The notes under the pieces were generated by a model. That model saw only the letters and a list, made by a program, of their open reading frames with translations. It did no database searches and was not told the origin of the DNA. A stretch of DNA of 64,000 bases from Whalleya microplaca (taxonomy: Eukaryota > Ascomycota > Sordariomycetes > Xylariales > Xylariaceae), in assembly GCA_022497155.1 (NCBI GenBank), contig MU385713.1, forward strand, positions 496,001-560,000, read 5' to 3'. The position numbers and the translations under genes are program-made. Numbering within the stretch: position 1 is the stretch's first letter; the number at the start of each line of letters is the position of its first letter. This document shows positions 24,600 through 36,527 of the stretch, piece by piece.

Positions 24600-27500
24600 T
24601 TAAATAAAAAAAAAAATATAAAAAATATAACAGCCGATAAAATTAAAATAGTTAATATATATTACGACCGATATTATTCTAAGGGTATAATCGAGATACT
24701 TATTTCTTTTGCGGAAAATTAGGCTACTTTTTTATTACCTACTCCCTAATAACGTTATTAAGCCGCAACGACATAATATGATATAATAATTAATTTAAGG
24801 GATATTTTATCGGAAATTTTTAAGCTGTTCCCGAAATTAAAAACATCCTATTCCTTAAACATATAATTACCGAAAGCAAAATAAATAAAAAAAATATTAT
24901 TTAAGTTTATTTACGATTTTTATATAAAATAAGGGTATGCGGTATTTAAATTCGGAAATTAGCTTATTATTACCTTTATAAATATAGCAAAATCGAAAAA
25001 AATATAAAGTTTAAATAAAACTATAATTTTATTCGATTAATAGCTAATTTATAAAATCGCAACCCGGAAATAACACTAGCCATAGATTTAAAAGTTAATA
25101 ATATTAAAATAAAGGGCCTAAAAAATAACACTTTTTACAAATTTATAAACCTATAAAATTACTTTTAGAAGGAACTAATTATTAATAAAAACGGAAATTC
25201 TATATATAAAATAATAATCAAACTATTTTAATATAAAAGCAAGAATAAAATTAACGTCTTAATATTAAAAAAGTATAAAAATATAAACGGTAATATATCT
25301 ATAAAAAAGACGATCGATAAAATATTACTAAAGCTAAACCCTCTATTTTTAATAGTCCCAGAAACGCCGAAACAAACCTAGGCTAATATGCCAAAAAGCA
25401 TTATATTTAATCAACCAGCCTTAGCTCTAACTTCGGAATATTAAAAAAAAAAGATCTCTAAAAATGCAGCAAAAAGATTTAAAGTCTTATAAGATAATCT
25501 AATCAAACACTATACGGGATTTAATAAAACATTACTTTAATATCTATTCGATAAAGCAGGTAAAATAAGTCGGAAGCTTTACGAAATAATTTATATCTCT
25601 CTAGCCGAAATAATTAATTAATAGCAATAAAAATAGTAATTTTAATTTAATTTTATACCAAACATATTATAGTTAATCTTTACGTCTAATAAATTTTAAG
25701 ACAGCTTTACAAATATATCGATTAATAACGTATTTATAATACCCAATAACGCTACTTAAATTGTTATAGTATTTCTGCCGGTATTTATCCGGAATATTAA
25801 AATATATATCCAACTATTGCCCCGATTAACTGTAAGAATTAGCTTTAAAAAATGCGAGAACTTAATTATTACAGTTATTAATACAGGTGCCTAATTAAAT
25901 ATTATTACGTAATCATATATTCTTAAGTATTAAATACCTATATAAAAAACTAAGATTACGTAATCCGGCTTTAATATATTAGTAAATAATAAAACTAAAA
26001 GCTTTAATTTAATCGAAAAACCTATATAATTAATAAGCTATAATTTGCCGCTACCGATTTATATAGTTAAAAACTTTAAGGCCGCATTCCCGTTACTTCT
26101 CGGCCTTAATTTCATTTTCTAATTACGCATAATAATTTATTCTAAAAAAAGCTTATTAATAGTTTCGATATTTTTCGGAAATATTAAAATTATAATACTT
26201 TTTATATATAATAAGCCAGCTAAACAAACCTTAGCCGACATCGTTAATCTTTCGGAAAACTAATAACTGCCGATACTAAAGGTTAGGTTAACAGTAAATA
26301 AAAGCCTTAAAATATTACAGTAATAACAAACTTAGCGAAATTTAGAAATATAATTTAAAATAACTTAAGTTTAAAATAAATCAGTAAACGGATAAAAATT
26401 ACTATCGATAAAATGTTCTAAAATAGCGATTAAATATAAGCCTCGCTATTTAATAATTATTTACTAAATTTATTACGGGAAACTATTAAAAAGAAATCTA
26501 AATAAGTAATACGGCATATAATATTATATTATGAAAAAATATTACGGAAAAACGAAATCAAGTTATATATAATATATAAACCAAAGGCATAAAAAGTTCA
26601 CCTAATCGATAATGCCGAATCGAATAACATAGTCTCTCCAAAATCGATTAATTAAAAGCAAGCGATACTATAAAATATAAAGCCGAATTTCGAACCCTAA
26701 AATATATCTAAAACAGATAAAAAATATAAAGGTATTATTTCGCGTTTCGCTTTCGCGTTACAAAACACTAAATTAACAAAAAAACGCCTAAACGTTATTA
26801 AAATAAAGCTGCTAAATATAAAGCTTACAAATTAAAAGAAAGTAATATTAATCGAGATTTTTTATCGACAAAAAATAACACTAATTTAAAATTTTATAAA
26901 AATCGGCCGTATTAAAAAAAAAGTGTTTCTTTTATATAAGATTAAAATAATATTATACAATATATAATAAGCCAGATTAATTTCTATTTTAGCGCTACTA
27001 AAAATACGAGTCTTAAATATCCTACGGAGTCGGTTTAAAAATAAAATATTAAAAAAATCTTATACCTTATATCGTAACGTCTAATTTATAGTTAAAAAAA
27101 AGAATAAAAGCTTTCGGTTAATTAATTCGGCTATAAAATTAAACGTTATATAAATACGAGACGTTTTCCTTCCGAACAATTATAATAAATTTGCGGAAAA
27201 ATTTATTATATAGGCAATAATCTCTATAATAAACTTCTTTTTAAAATATAATCAAATATTATTATCTATATTTAATAAAAATTATACTACATTTTCGACG
27301 CCGATCGGACTCTTCCGGATAACGATTTTACTATAAAAAGGAACTAATTCGGTAGCATAATTTTTACGTATTATTACCCGGATCTTATTCAACCTTATAC
27401 CTAATAAATGCGAGCCATTTTTCGATAATATTAGTATCAAAAGGCCAAAAACGAAATACAATAATCAAAAAATCGCACCAAAAATAAAACGATTTATTTA

Positions 27501-29400
27501 TAAACATTTAAAAAATATTAATAATGTTTTACTTAATTTTAAACTAGCGGGAGCCACAACTAGTGCGGAAAAAAGCGATTAGTACAAAAACGCCGCTATT
27601 ATTATCGGCTATTTATACAGTACTAATAATCGTTCCCCTAATTAAACTAAAATTATTAAAATTACGGAATAGTTACTTTATAATAATATTTTTAAAATGC
27701 GGGCATTTTTAAAAGTTACAGTTTATTATCGCATATAAATTATATACTATACATTAATTATTTTATTATTAATAAAATTTCTCCGGAAAAACGTAAATTA
27801 GGAATAGGAAATAAAGTAATAATAAACTATAAATAGATTTAAAACAGTATTAATTAATATACCCTATTTAATTACGCTCGATTATATAAACGGATATATT
27901 ATTTAGTTTAAAATTAATGCGTTAGGTATAAAATAGGGGTATATATTAAAATAAGAAATTAATAAATACGTTTAACCTATAAAATTTAAATCTGGTATAT
28001 AGAAAAAGCCAGAATTTAATTACAATATTACGAAACAAAAATATTTTAAAGTAGTTAAGTCTTTTCGATAACTACGAAATTACTTTTATAGCACGAGATT
28101 TATTCTCGAAATTAATACTAAAATTTTAATCGCTTAACTAAATAATAGATTTTCCAGTCTACTTGGCGTAACACTAACCCGGTAGATAGCTTTTATTAAA
28201 ATATTCGATTTCGAAATAAGGCATATTCCTAGGAAACGACATTAAGTAGCGAATAATTTATTACGTAAACTATTAAAGCTATCCGATAAACTAAATAATT
28301 AATAGAAAAAAAAAGTCGACAACTTTATTAATATTTAATTTAACGTCCTTATAATAAAAATATCTCGATTAAATAAATTAATATAAAAAATACCGGAATT
28401 CTTTTTATTATTTATTATTTTATACCCGCTAGAAAATTAATCCAAGGCTTTTTAGGAGATCGCAATATATTTTAGTACCCTAAAATTACTTAATCGACTA
28501 AAAGGTTTTAATATAACGAGACAATATTATACGAGAGCAAGCTTCCGGAATAAAGCTATTAAATACGTAATCCAAAAGGGAATTTTATAACGGAAACCTT
28601 ACAAGAAATATAGCTAACGGCGTATCGTTAATAATATTAATTAACGAAAACGTATTATTAGAAACTATCACTTAAAAGTTAGAACGTATTAAAAACGTAA
28701 ATTAATTTATAATAAAATAGTTAAGTTTTATTACTAAAAAAAAATATATTAGAAAATCTAAATTGCCGTTAAATATTGCCTAAAATGCCAGCCTTTTATA
28801 AATAAACGATTTAAAAATTAAGGATTTTTTTTAATGCTAAAATAGTTATTAACTATTTAGATTATTAATATTTAGTTTTTCCCGAACGATAATAAATATT
28901 CGGCTATTATCGAAATAAGAAATAAGTTATTAAGGTAACCTAAAGCTAAGGTACTAAAAAATGTTACAGCAATTAAAGTATAGAAATTCTTTTAGGATTA
29001 TATTTATACCAACTATAATATCCTTATAATAATTAAATATAATAAAGGCTTAAAAAATAAGGCAAAAGTAGCTAAAAATGCTATATAGCTAGGTATTAAA
29101 ATATAAGTCGGACCTATATATTACCTTCAGACATAAAAATAAATAAAAATAAGCTATTAACCGATTATAAAATCCTTTATATACATAACGGGAGAAACTA
29201 ATAAATTATAAATTAAAAAGCTTAAAGCTATACTCTAGGCTAATCGAACGTCTATACAAGAATATAAGTTTACATTATATAAATTAGTCTATAATAAAAA
29301 ACCTATTATACCGATCGAAATAATCTTACTATTTTAGTAGGTCCTTAATTAATCGGATATCCGTAATAAGGAAGATTTTATTACTAAAAAGGTAAGGATA
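24600..29400 (+). pseudogene. Decayed gag-pol of the inner retrotransposon
   Basis: Boundaries are approximate. Translation in plus frames, reading through stops, shows a Cys-rich knuckle near 24660, a protease site I-N-T-G-A followed after a stop by L-N-I-I-T near 25870 (active Asp codon changed to Asn), a reverse-transcriptase stretch with T-P-I-G-L-F near 27300 and P-F-F-D-N-I-S-I near 27410, and integrase-like sequence with N-K-G-L-E/K-N-K near 29040. Dozens of TAA/TAG stops interrupt all parts. No product can be made. Identity rests on these short motifs and their order. Confidence 0.72.
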
Positions 29401-30835
29401 TTTAAACGATGGGATAAAGATGTCGCGAAAGTAGTACAAATTTTAATAAAAAAACGAAAAAAAGCGGCGGAACGAAATAATCGATAATACTTATTAAAAA
29501 GACGGTTAAAACTATTAAAATAAGGCAGCCTAATTTTATTTTATAATATAATACGAGATATCGATATATCTAAAAATAAAAAGCTAAAATATAAATAAAC
29601 TAGGCCTTATTAAATTGCAAAAAAACAAAAATAAAACAGGTTTTTCCTTAAAAAATTAGACGGGGTAATACTACAAGAAGTATTTTTTTTTAATCGACTA
29701 AAAAAATTTATTCGAGATATAAAAAAGTACTAAAAGTTTAGCAAACCTTATAATAACTATTAGTTAAATAGTTATAATAGAATAAAAAATAATTAAAAAA
29801 ACTTTAAACTAGCAGATAACAATACACCACATCAAAATAAAAATATACAAAAAGGCCCGGTAACCTATAGCCAGACTAAAAAAGTCGAGCCTAATAAAGA
29901 TTAAAAGATTATAAAAAATAAAATATCTAAAAGGACAGTTAAAGTCAGACTATTTAAAATACCATTAGCGGAACGAGAAACTTATAATCGAATATTAAAA
30001 AAATAATATTAATAAATTGGATTATTTTTTTTTACGTTTTATATAAATTGACATTTTATAAAAACAGGGTTTTATAAGGTTACGGCAGATATAAAAAAGT
30101 AATAAAAGAAAAGGAGCTTAAATTAAAAAACATAATCGCAAACTCTAATATATAATTAATTAATTAAACGAAAAAAATTATTATAAGCTATAAATAAAAC
30201 CGCTTATAACCTCGGCAAAAAAGAACAGATTTCTCTAGTAATTTAGCCCAAATATATATTACCTTAAAAACGACCTATTAAAGTAAAATTATTATAATTA
30301 ATATCGCTATTAAAAAGAAGATCTTTCGATTAACGAGTTTTTAAATACGTATGTTTCTTATCCCGAAACGAACATTTGTTTGCTTAAATACCGACTATAT
30401 AATTCCTATACGAACCCCCGAACTAGCCTTTTATTAATCGATATCTATAAAATAGCTATATCCTATTATAGCGCCCGTTCTTAGAACTAATAAACCGATT
30501 TTCGTAAAGCCGGTAAAAAACTTTATTATAAATACTATATTTCTAAATAAAGACTCCAAATTATATACGGCAATTTTCGATTAAACGAAATATTAAGTTA
30601 CTAATAGGGTTAGTTTTACGGATCTCGATAAAAAAAGAATATCGTTAATCGAGGGGGTATTTTATTACTTTAAAGTACTTAATATATTTTAAGGCAGGCT
30701 TTTATATTTAATTTTTATAATAGAATTTCGAGACTGTAAATTTCTAAATATAATACCGACCTTCCCTAGAACTATTAAAAAGTCTAATTTTTACTAGTCG
30801 AATTATTTTATATTAATTAGCAGAAATTATATACG

Positions 30836-31245
30836 TTAGATAAAGAAGGGACTTACCCGGATAAACTTATTTGTTATATTAGCCTTTAAAAAGTAGCGGC
30901 TTATATTATTCTTCCAGAATAAAAGTAGCTTATTCTTACTAATTTTTAAATTAAGGTAATTAAATTTGATATTAAAATAAAAATTAAGGACGTAATTAAC
31001 GTTTTTTATTATCGAGCTAGAAATTTTCGATCGCTTAAAAACGGCAGACTTAAGACGCAAAAGGAGCTTAACGTTAGGGTATAAATCGATAGAAAAAAAG
31101 AGATGACGAAAGTCTTTAGCTATTTGTATAGCTAATTTACTTATTTTAGAAAAAAAGCGATAATAGAATAAAACGGAATAAGGAAGTCGAGAAAAAAAAT
31201 TGCGGAAACTAGGGTTATTTTAATAAAATTTAACTCGATTAAATA
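30836..31245 (-). pseudogene. Antisense open stretch of unknown origin inside the inner element
   Basis: Read on the minus strand, about 130 codons are open, the longest open run in the RIP-mutated block, and decayed sequence with only TAA/TAG stops continues to about 30650. The composition is Lys/Ile/Asn/Phe-rich as expected of AT-rich DNA, so coding origin is uncertain. It lies between pol and a further plus-strand frame. I recognise no family. Confidence 0.3.
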
Positions 31246-31991
31246 ACGGGGGTTTAGTATTAGTTTTACGAGTTTTAAAAAGAGGATTGCCGATACGCGT
31301 TTCGTCCCAGATATTTATTAAATTCTAACGAACTATTATAACCTAATAAAAGCGTTTAAGGTTATTTAGCTTTCGATTAACGTTATTATAATAAAAGATT
31401 TAACTCCCAAACGTAAGACCTTTTATAAAAGAGAGGGAAATAAATAACTTACGTAAAAGCTTAATAGAAAAAGTCCCCTTCTCTTTTTTCTGCCCCTTAT
31501 ATAATAATAAGTTTTGCGATATAATTACGAATAATTAATTAAGTAAATATTATAAAGCGAAGATAAAGGATAAATAGTTAAATTAGTAATTATTAAAGGG
31601 AAGAGAGGGTATAAAGTATAAGGATAAAATAGATAAAGGGTATAATAAGTAGCCTGGAAAATATATTAAAGCCAAATCGAGTAAGCCGACTTTTAAAATC
31701 AGTAATAACGACCCAAATGCCCTACTATATCTAATATCTAGCCTATTACAAGTTTAAATAACTAATTAAAAATAAAAAAGACTTCCTAATTTATTTTTAT
31801 TTATTATAAATTAAAACTTAACGTAGAAAAGTTTTCTTTATACCAACTTATTAATAACTCCTACCTAACTACCTGTCAATTTTTTGCTCTCTTTTTTTAT
31901 TATTTTTAATTAATTAGTTACGTTTTTTTATAGTTTTATATTAGCCTATCGCAACAACATCATACCTTAAACCTTACTTTTTATATATTAA

Positions 31992-33600
31992 GATGTCGTT
32001 ATAGCTATCGCAACCTAAAAAGTTACCTAAGTTACCCAGAAAAAGGAAAAATAGGCATAAAAACCGGAACAAGAATAAAAAAGTTAATTAAGCGGCCCGT
32101 AAGAACCTTAAGCCTACCTCGAAAGCTAATATTAAGTTTGAGGCTATACCTAAAGATGAGGCTGAAATTAAGTTTGCAGCTAATTCCGACCTTAAGTATA
32201 AAGCTGGAATAACCTTATTTATTAGTTTGCCCCTACAAAAGTAGCTTCCCTTTTCAGATTTTAGTGCGTTCGTTATAATAGCTAATATTAACTTCTGTAC
32301 TATTAATTAATTTCGCGGCCTTCTTATTAAAATACACAGACTTAAACTTTAGACTAAAAATAGGCTGTAGTATTTAAAGCAAGAAATTAAACAAATTATC
32401 GATTTCTTAGAAACAGATTTCTTATTAATTAGAAGCGATAAAATATCTGAAGTTATTTTTAATCGAAACGTCCCTCCTGGTTATAATAAAGACAAATAGA
32501 AGGTAAATAGAGCATTAAGTTTATATAATACTTTTTTTGCTTATTATAAGCGTTAATATTATAATATCACTTTTATGGCTGCTATAATTTAGATAAGTGT
32601 TGCCACTTTTAAAAAAAAACTTATTAAGACAGAAGTTTACTTTAGGACTACTGTGAAACTTAATTAAGAGGTTACTTAAATTAACGACCAGTTTTTTTTT
32701 CGGATTGTTTTAAATAACTCCCGGTTTCTTATATTAACGGCATTTATATATTTACGCGACCTTATAGCTACTAACGTTGAGAAGAAGGGCAGCCCTCACT
32801 TTTTTTTAATTGTTATATTAATAAAAACTTACATTGCCTTTTTGTTTAACTCTATAAATATTTGTGGTAAAGAGAGAATTTAGGCTACTTTTGATCGATT
32901 ACGCCAGGTTTAAATCTAATAAAATAACATAACTCCTATTTATATTAGACTTGTTTAGATAATATAATAATAGGATAGGTTTAGTTGCGGCTTTTAAGTA
33001 GCTTATTTAATCTTTCGCTTTTTTCGCTTCCCTATTACATTCCTTCGCTTTTATAAAAATTTTTATTTTATTAACGAAAAACGAGAAATAAAAAGCTGGA
33101 TTATAAAGATAAAACAAATAGTGGCTTATAGGGTTATTAATTAACCCGATAGCTCTAATAAACCAGAACGAGAACCCGAACCTAAGTCTATTTTTGTTTT
33201 TAGCTTATTTTAAGCGAAAAAGATATCCCGACGCTAGCCCAAACTATATAAAACTTATATAAGTTTTTTAAATCTCGATTAACATTAACCCCTTTTAGGA
33301 GAACGACAAGAAGCTACCTATCGAAATAGGAAGGCCTATACTCCATACAGATAGGTAAAAAATAAGTTTACCGCGCTAGGAAAACGACTATAGCTTACTT
33401 TTTTTATGGGATGGAATGGTTGGGCAGATTACGAAAAACGTATGGCTATTATTAATTAATAGAAAACCTCTTTTTCTGCTAAACCTAATCGATCAGAATA
33501 TATAAGATGACGTGGGTTTATTAGAAAGTATATAAAACTAAATAAGAAAGGAAGGGTAATTAAGCCTAAAGCGAGAGCTTATAAAAAGTAAATAAAATAA
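31992..33600 (+). pseudogene. Extra decayed ORF downstream of pol in the inner element
   Basis: From an ATG at 31992 a frame of about 530 codons can be followed, interrupted only by TAA and TAG codons that fit former Gln or Trp codons. It begins with a very basic region (P-R-K-R-K-N-R-H-K-N-R-N-K-N-K-K), as in nucleic-acid-binding proteins, then a mixed, apparently globular region with several Trp, Arg and Tyr residues near the end. GC content is higher than in pol. I recognise no family. Extra ORFs in this position occur in some LTR elements as env-like or captured genes; nothing here supports a membrane protein. Confidence 0.42.
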
Positions 33601-33673
33601 ATACTTTCTGCGTTTGTATTAATTAATTAGATTTTTTTATAATAAGGATATTTATAACAAAATTTAGGAAGGA

Positions 33674-33900
33674 TGTTATAGGGTTAGTATGCCGTAGCAT
33701 ATATATATCGCTTGTCTTTTTCTTTTACTTTTAGATAGAATATATATAGCTTAGATAGTCTCGTTGCCGATAATAAACATATCTTTTTTTTCGATTAATT
33801 ACTGTTATAAGTGACTTTTTTATTTCGTTGCCTTAATTACTTCCGATTAGCGAAGCTATAAAGTGGCACCTCCTTTACCCTAACACCCTATCCTAAGACA
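33674..33900 (+). repeat. Inner 3' LTR (227 bp)
   Basis: Direct repeat of 22394-22620, less RIP-altered than the 5' copy, preceded by a polypurine tract. Confidence 0.85.
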
Positions 33901-34337
33901 TTATATAATTAATCAGTTATACACCCATAAATGGCCTCTAAAAAGCTACAAAAAGCTTCTATATACCGTTAATAACACCACTTTCTCGAAACTCTTTAAT
34001 CCCCCTAATCCGATACAATACTTTATTATTAAAAAAAAGCTTAATATACCTTAATAAATAGAGTTAAAAACGAAGCTTTTTTAAAGAAGTTAAAAAAATT
34101 AAAAAAATCTTAAAATTCCTAATAAATTTATAGGCTAATAGTAATACTGTTAAAGCGGTAAGCGTAAAGCTAATAAAGCTAAGCTCCCTATTAATCTGCT
34201 AAGCAATTTTTCCTTTTTATATAATCGATTAGTATATTATAACCTAACGGCTAATATATAATTAAAGTGCTATCGTTATATACCCTAAAGATCCCCTAAA
34301 TAACGATCTATATAAAAAGAATTTCCTTAGGGAACTT

Positions 34338-34510
34338 TATAAGTGCCTTTTACGCATTCCTAAGGTTAAACCCCTTTAAGAACTGCTGAGAAAGCTTGGG
34401 CTTTTATTTTTATTTTTTCGATCAGTAGCTTTATAAATGCCTCTTACGCATTCCAAAGGTTAGGCACCTTTTAAAAACTACTAAAAAAGCCAGGGCATTT
34501 TATTATTATT
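34338..34510 (+). repeat. Two tandem copies of a roughly 91 bp unit in the outer element
   Basis: The segments starting at 34338 and 34429 share CTTTATAA, CTTACGCATTCC and AAGGTTA blocks in the same order. They lie just inside the outer 3' LTR. Confidence 0.7.
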
Positions 34511-34603
34511 TAGAGCTTAATTTTAACAGCCTCGGGGGTAAAAAAAGCCTGGAGAAATAGGCTTTTAAAATACCTTTAGGTTATCCTAAACCCCTAGGGG
34601 GTA

Positions 34604-34817
34604 TGTTACAAAGCTAAGCTCAAAGGTTATTATAAAAGCTATTATAGGGGTCCACACGGATCAACAGTTACGCCGATCCGAGGCTCCATTAGGGTATAAC
34701 TAAGGCCCTAGGCCTCCTCACACACAACTGGTTTTTCCTCCTCCTTAAAGCTTACAATAGTCAATCGAAGACCTCCTATTTAGAGCTGCGCGCTGCCCTT
34801 TAGTTGTAAGTGTGACA
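34604..34817 (+). repeat. Outer 3' LTR (214 bp)
   Basis: Direct repeat of 21092-21305. It starts TGTTACAAAGC, ends TGTGACA and is followed at once by the right ATACG duplication. Confidence 0.9.
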
Positions 34818-35459
34818 ATACGGTTGACTCGTCAGAGGAGCATTGCAACGTACATTCCTACAGGCGTGGTACTCCGTAGGATGGTGCAACATGAGGCGGG
34901 GAAATATTCTTTGTATCACTCCTACATTATTTTCACTGTACTTAATCCTGTTCTTCTTAATTACACACCACTTCACCCTCCTTTCTGTACCAAAGGAGCA
35001 GTTCGTTACGATACTGTACCGGACCGGTTTAAAACGGAAGTTGATTGAATATGTGACTTTTAATTTCATTTTACGAAACTAGAGAATAATCTCTAATAAA
35101 TGACTCTTGAACATTCGTTTTTACCTTCGCCACCTGATGGATTGATTGTATCCACGTCTGCGCCATGCTTGTGCATGATAGAAGCTTGGTTCTTTTCTGC
35201 CATTCGCTCGCGAGGGCCTTTTGGGTTTTAGCTCGAATATACGATATCCCATCCCTTGCTGATCAACTTTGTGCACTTTTGAATAATCTGTGTTGATTGG
35301 TAGAACTGGGTGTGCACACCCAGAATTTAGTGAGCTGAAATAGATTTTCCCAGGTAAGGGGTGAGAAGTAACCTCTGCCGTCTATTCAATTAACCTGAAC
35401 GCTGATCGGAAACTTCACTTCTCATCCTCATACAACACTGCATTAACTTCCAAGTCACG
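34818..35459. other. Flank between the retrotransposon and the biosynthetic cluster
   Basis: About 640 bp of ordinary composition starting with the right target duplication, holding the promoter of the MetE-like gene. Overlapping short frames on both strands at 34800-35082 are not convincing. The change from AT-rich mutated DNA to normal DNA is abrupt at 34817. Confidence 0.55.
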
Positions 35460-36527
35460 ATGAAGCCTACCGGAGTGCTCATGGTCGGCAGCGTTCCCGG
35501 AGCCTCGCCTGAGGAGGTCTTCACGCGTTTGACTACCGCTCTTCCTGGCCGCTTGCAAGCTGTACCAGATGGCGAGACCGGTGAGCGATGGAATTACATT
35601 GGATGGCAACTGCAACGCTTTCCTCTCGTAGCTCGACGAAATGAACTAGGAGGGATACCGTTACCTGAATCTGGATCGGGACTGCCGGCTTTTACGCTCG
35701 AAGATATCAAACCAACAGCCTATGATGAGGTGGCGTTGTCGTCATACAACGAGCTCAAACGACTTCGTGAGCAAAATATTATTCCGTCAAATGTCCGTTT
35801 CCAGATCGGCCTGCCTTCACCGTACAGCGTCTTGATTGGCCATGTGAAACCAGAGCTGGTAAATGCGATTGAGCCGTTATATGAACAACGTTTCGCGGAA
35901 ACGCTCGATCATATCGTTACGAATATTCCTCACGATGATGTGGTGATTCAATGGGACTTATGCTTTGAGATGACAGCACTTGAATTCGACCAAGGACGGT
36001 TTACTGAAACACGGCATCAAGCCTATTTTTCATCACCCAATGGCGTGCTACAGGGTCTTGTGGACCGTGTGGCACGGTTATGTGAGCGGATTCCTAAGGA
36101 CGTGAAATTTGCCTTCCATCTCTGTTACGGCGATCTCCGGCACAAGCATTTTGTTGAACCCCACGATACATCGCTACTGGTCGAGCTCGCCAACGCCCTG
36201 CTTGCACGCGAGACCCTCGGCCCACGAACTGAATGGATTCACCTGCCCGTACCAAAAGAGCGAACTGATCCTGAATATTTCTCACCCCTGACCGGTCTCA
36301 AGCTTGATGGCTCCGGCTCGAAACCTCCTTACATATATCTTGGTGTGGTGCATGCCAATGACGAGGCTGGGACAAAGAAACGCATCGAGACTGCACAAGC
36401 TACTGTCCCATTTTCCTTTGGCGTGGCTACAGAATGCGGCTTAGGCCGGACTCCGCCTGAAGAGATCGACAGTATCCTACATATCTGCAAAGAAGTCACC
36501 GCAGAGCGCCTACAAGAGAAGCTATGA
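35460..36527 (+). CDS. MetE-like (cobalamin-independent methionine synthase fold) zinc-site protein
   Basis: An intronless 355-residue protein with a UROD/MetE-type barrel: G-S-V-P-G at 11-15, the P-D-G-E-T-G-E-R-W loop at 36-44, V-I-Q-W-D-L-C-F-E at 162-170, F-H-L-C-Y at 219-223 and T-E-C-G-L-G-R at 324-330. The last two match the H-x-C and C-G-L-x-x-R zinc-binding motifs of MetE (here His220, Cys222 and Cys326), so a zinc-activated methyl transfer or related thiol chemistry is possible. The MetE N-terminal duplicate domain is absent, so it is not methionine synthase itself. It is the first gene after the transposon and runs toward the O-methyltransferase gene, making it a candidate cluster member of unknown role. 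Confidence 0.78.
   Translation: MKPTGVLMVGSVPGASPEEVFTRLTTALPGRLQAVPDGETGERWNYIGWQLQRFPLVARRNELGGIPLPESGSGLPAFTLEDIKPTAYDEVALSSYNELKRLREQNIIPSNVRFQIGLPSPYSVLIGHVKPELVNAIEPLYEQRFAETLDHIVTNIPHDDVVIQWDLCFEMTALEFDQGRFTETRHQAYFSSPNGVLQGLVDRVARLCERIPKDVKFAFHLCYGDLRHKHFVEPHDTSLLVELANALLARETLGPRTEWIHLPVPKERTDPEYFSPLTGLKLDGSGSKPPYIYLGVVHANDEAGTKKRIETAQATVPFSFGVATECGLGRTPPEEIDSILHICKEVTAERLQEKL

Larger units (their letters stand above)
22394..33900 (+). mobile_element. Inner Ty3/gypsy-type LTR retrotransposon, 11.5 kb, heavily RIP-mutated
   Basis: Bounded by 227 bp direct repeats at 22394-22620 and 33674-33900. A polypurine tract (AGGAAGGA) directly precedes the 3' LTR, fixing the plus orientation. 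Flanking bases (ctat and ttat) suggest a 4-5 bp duplication blurred by one C-T change. Inside, remnants appear in the order zinc knuckle (about 24660), protease (about 25870), reverse transcriptase (about 26400-27600) and integrase (about 28600-29300), the Ty3/gypsy order. TpA is in great excess while CpA and TpG are scarce, and stops are TAA or TAG where CAA, CAG or TGG would be expected, the signature of RIP. Length is about twice that of a typical fungal gypsy element because of 4 kb between pol and the 3' LTR. Confidence 0.85.
21092..34817 (+). mobile_element. Outer LTR retrotransposon, short and non-autonomous, carrying a nested element
   Basis: Bounded by two direct repeats of exactly 214 bp that begin TGT and end ACA, flanked by a perfect 5 bp duplication (ATACG). 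Removing the nested element leaves roughly 2.2 kb: the LTRs plus about 1.1 kb at the left and 0.7 kb at the right. I find no gag or pol motif in that remainder, so it looks like a non-autonomous element, or one stripped by decay. The strand is assigned only from the nested element's orientation and is uncertain. The LTRs differ mainly by C-T and G-A changes. No open frame of 60 codons or more lies between 21187 and 34800 apart from one antisense frame, which agrees with RIP. Confidence 0.88.

Noticed and set aside
21300..34600. AT-rich block as mitochondrial DNA insertion or bacterial DNA
   Set aside because: Paired LTRs, target duplication, polypurine tract and reverse-transcriptase/integrase remnants identify retrotransposons; AT richness is explained by RIP.
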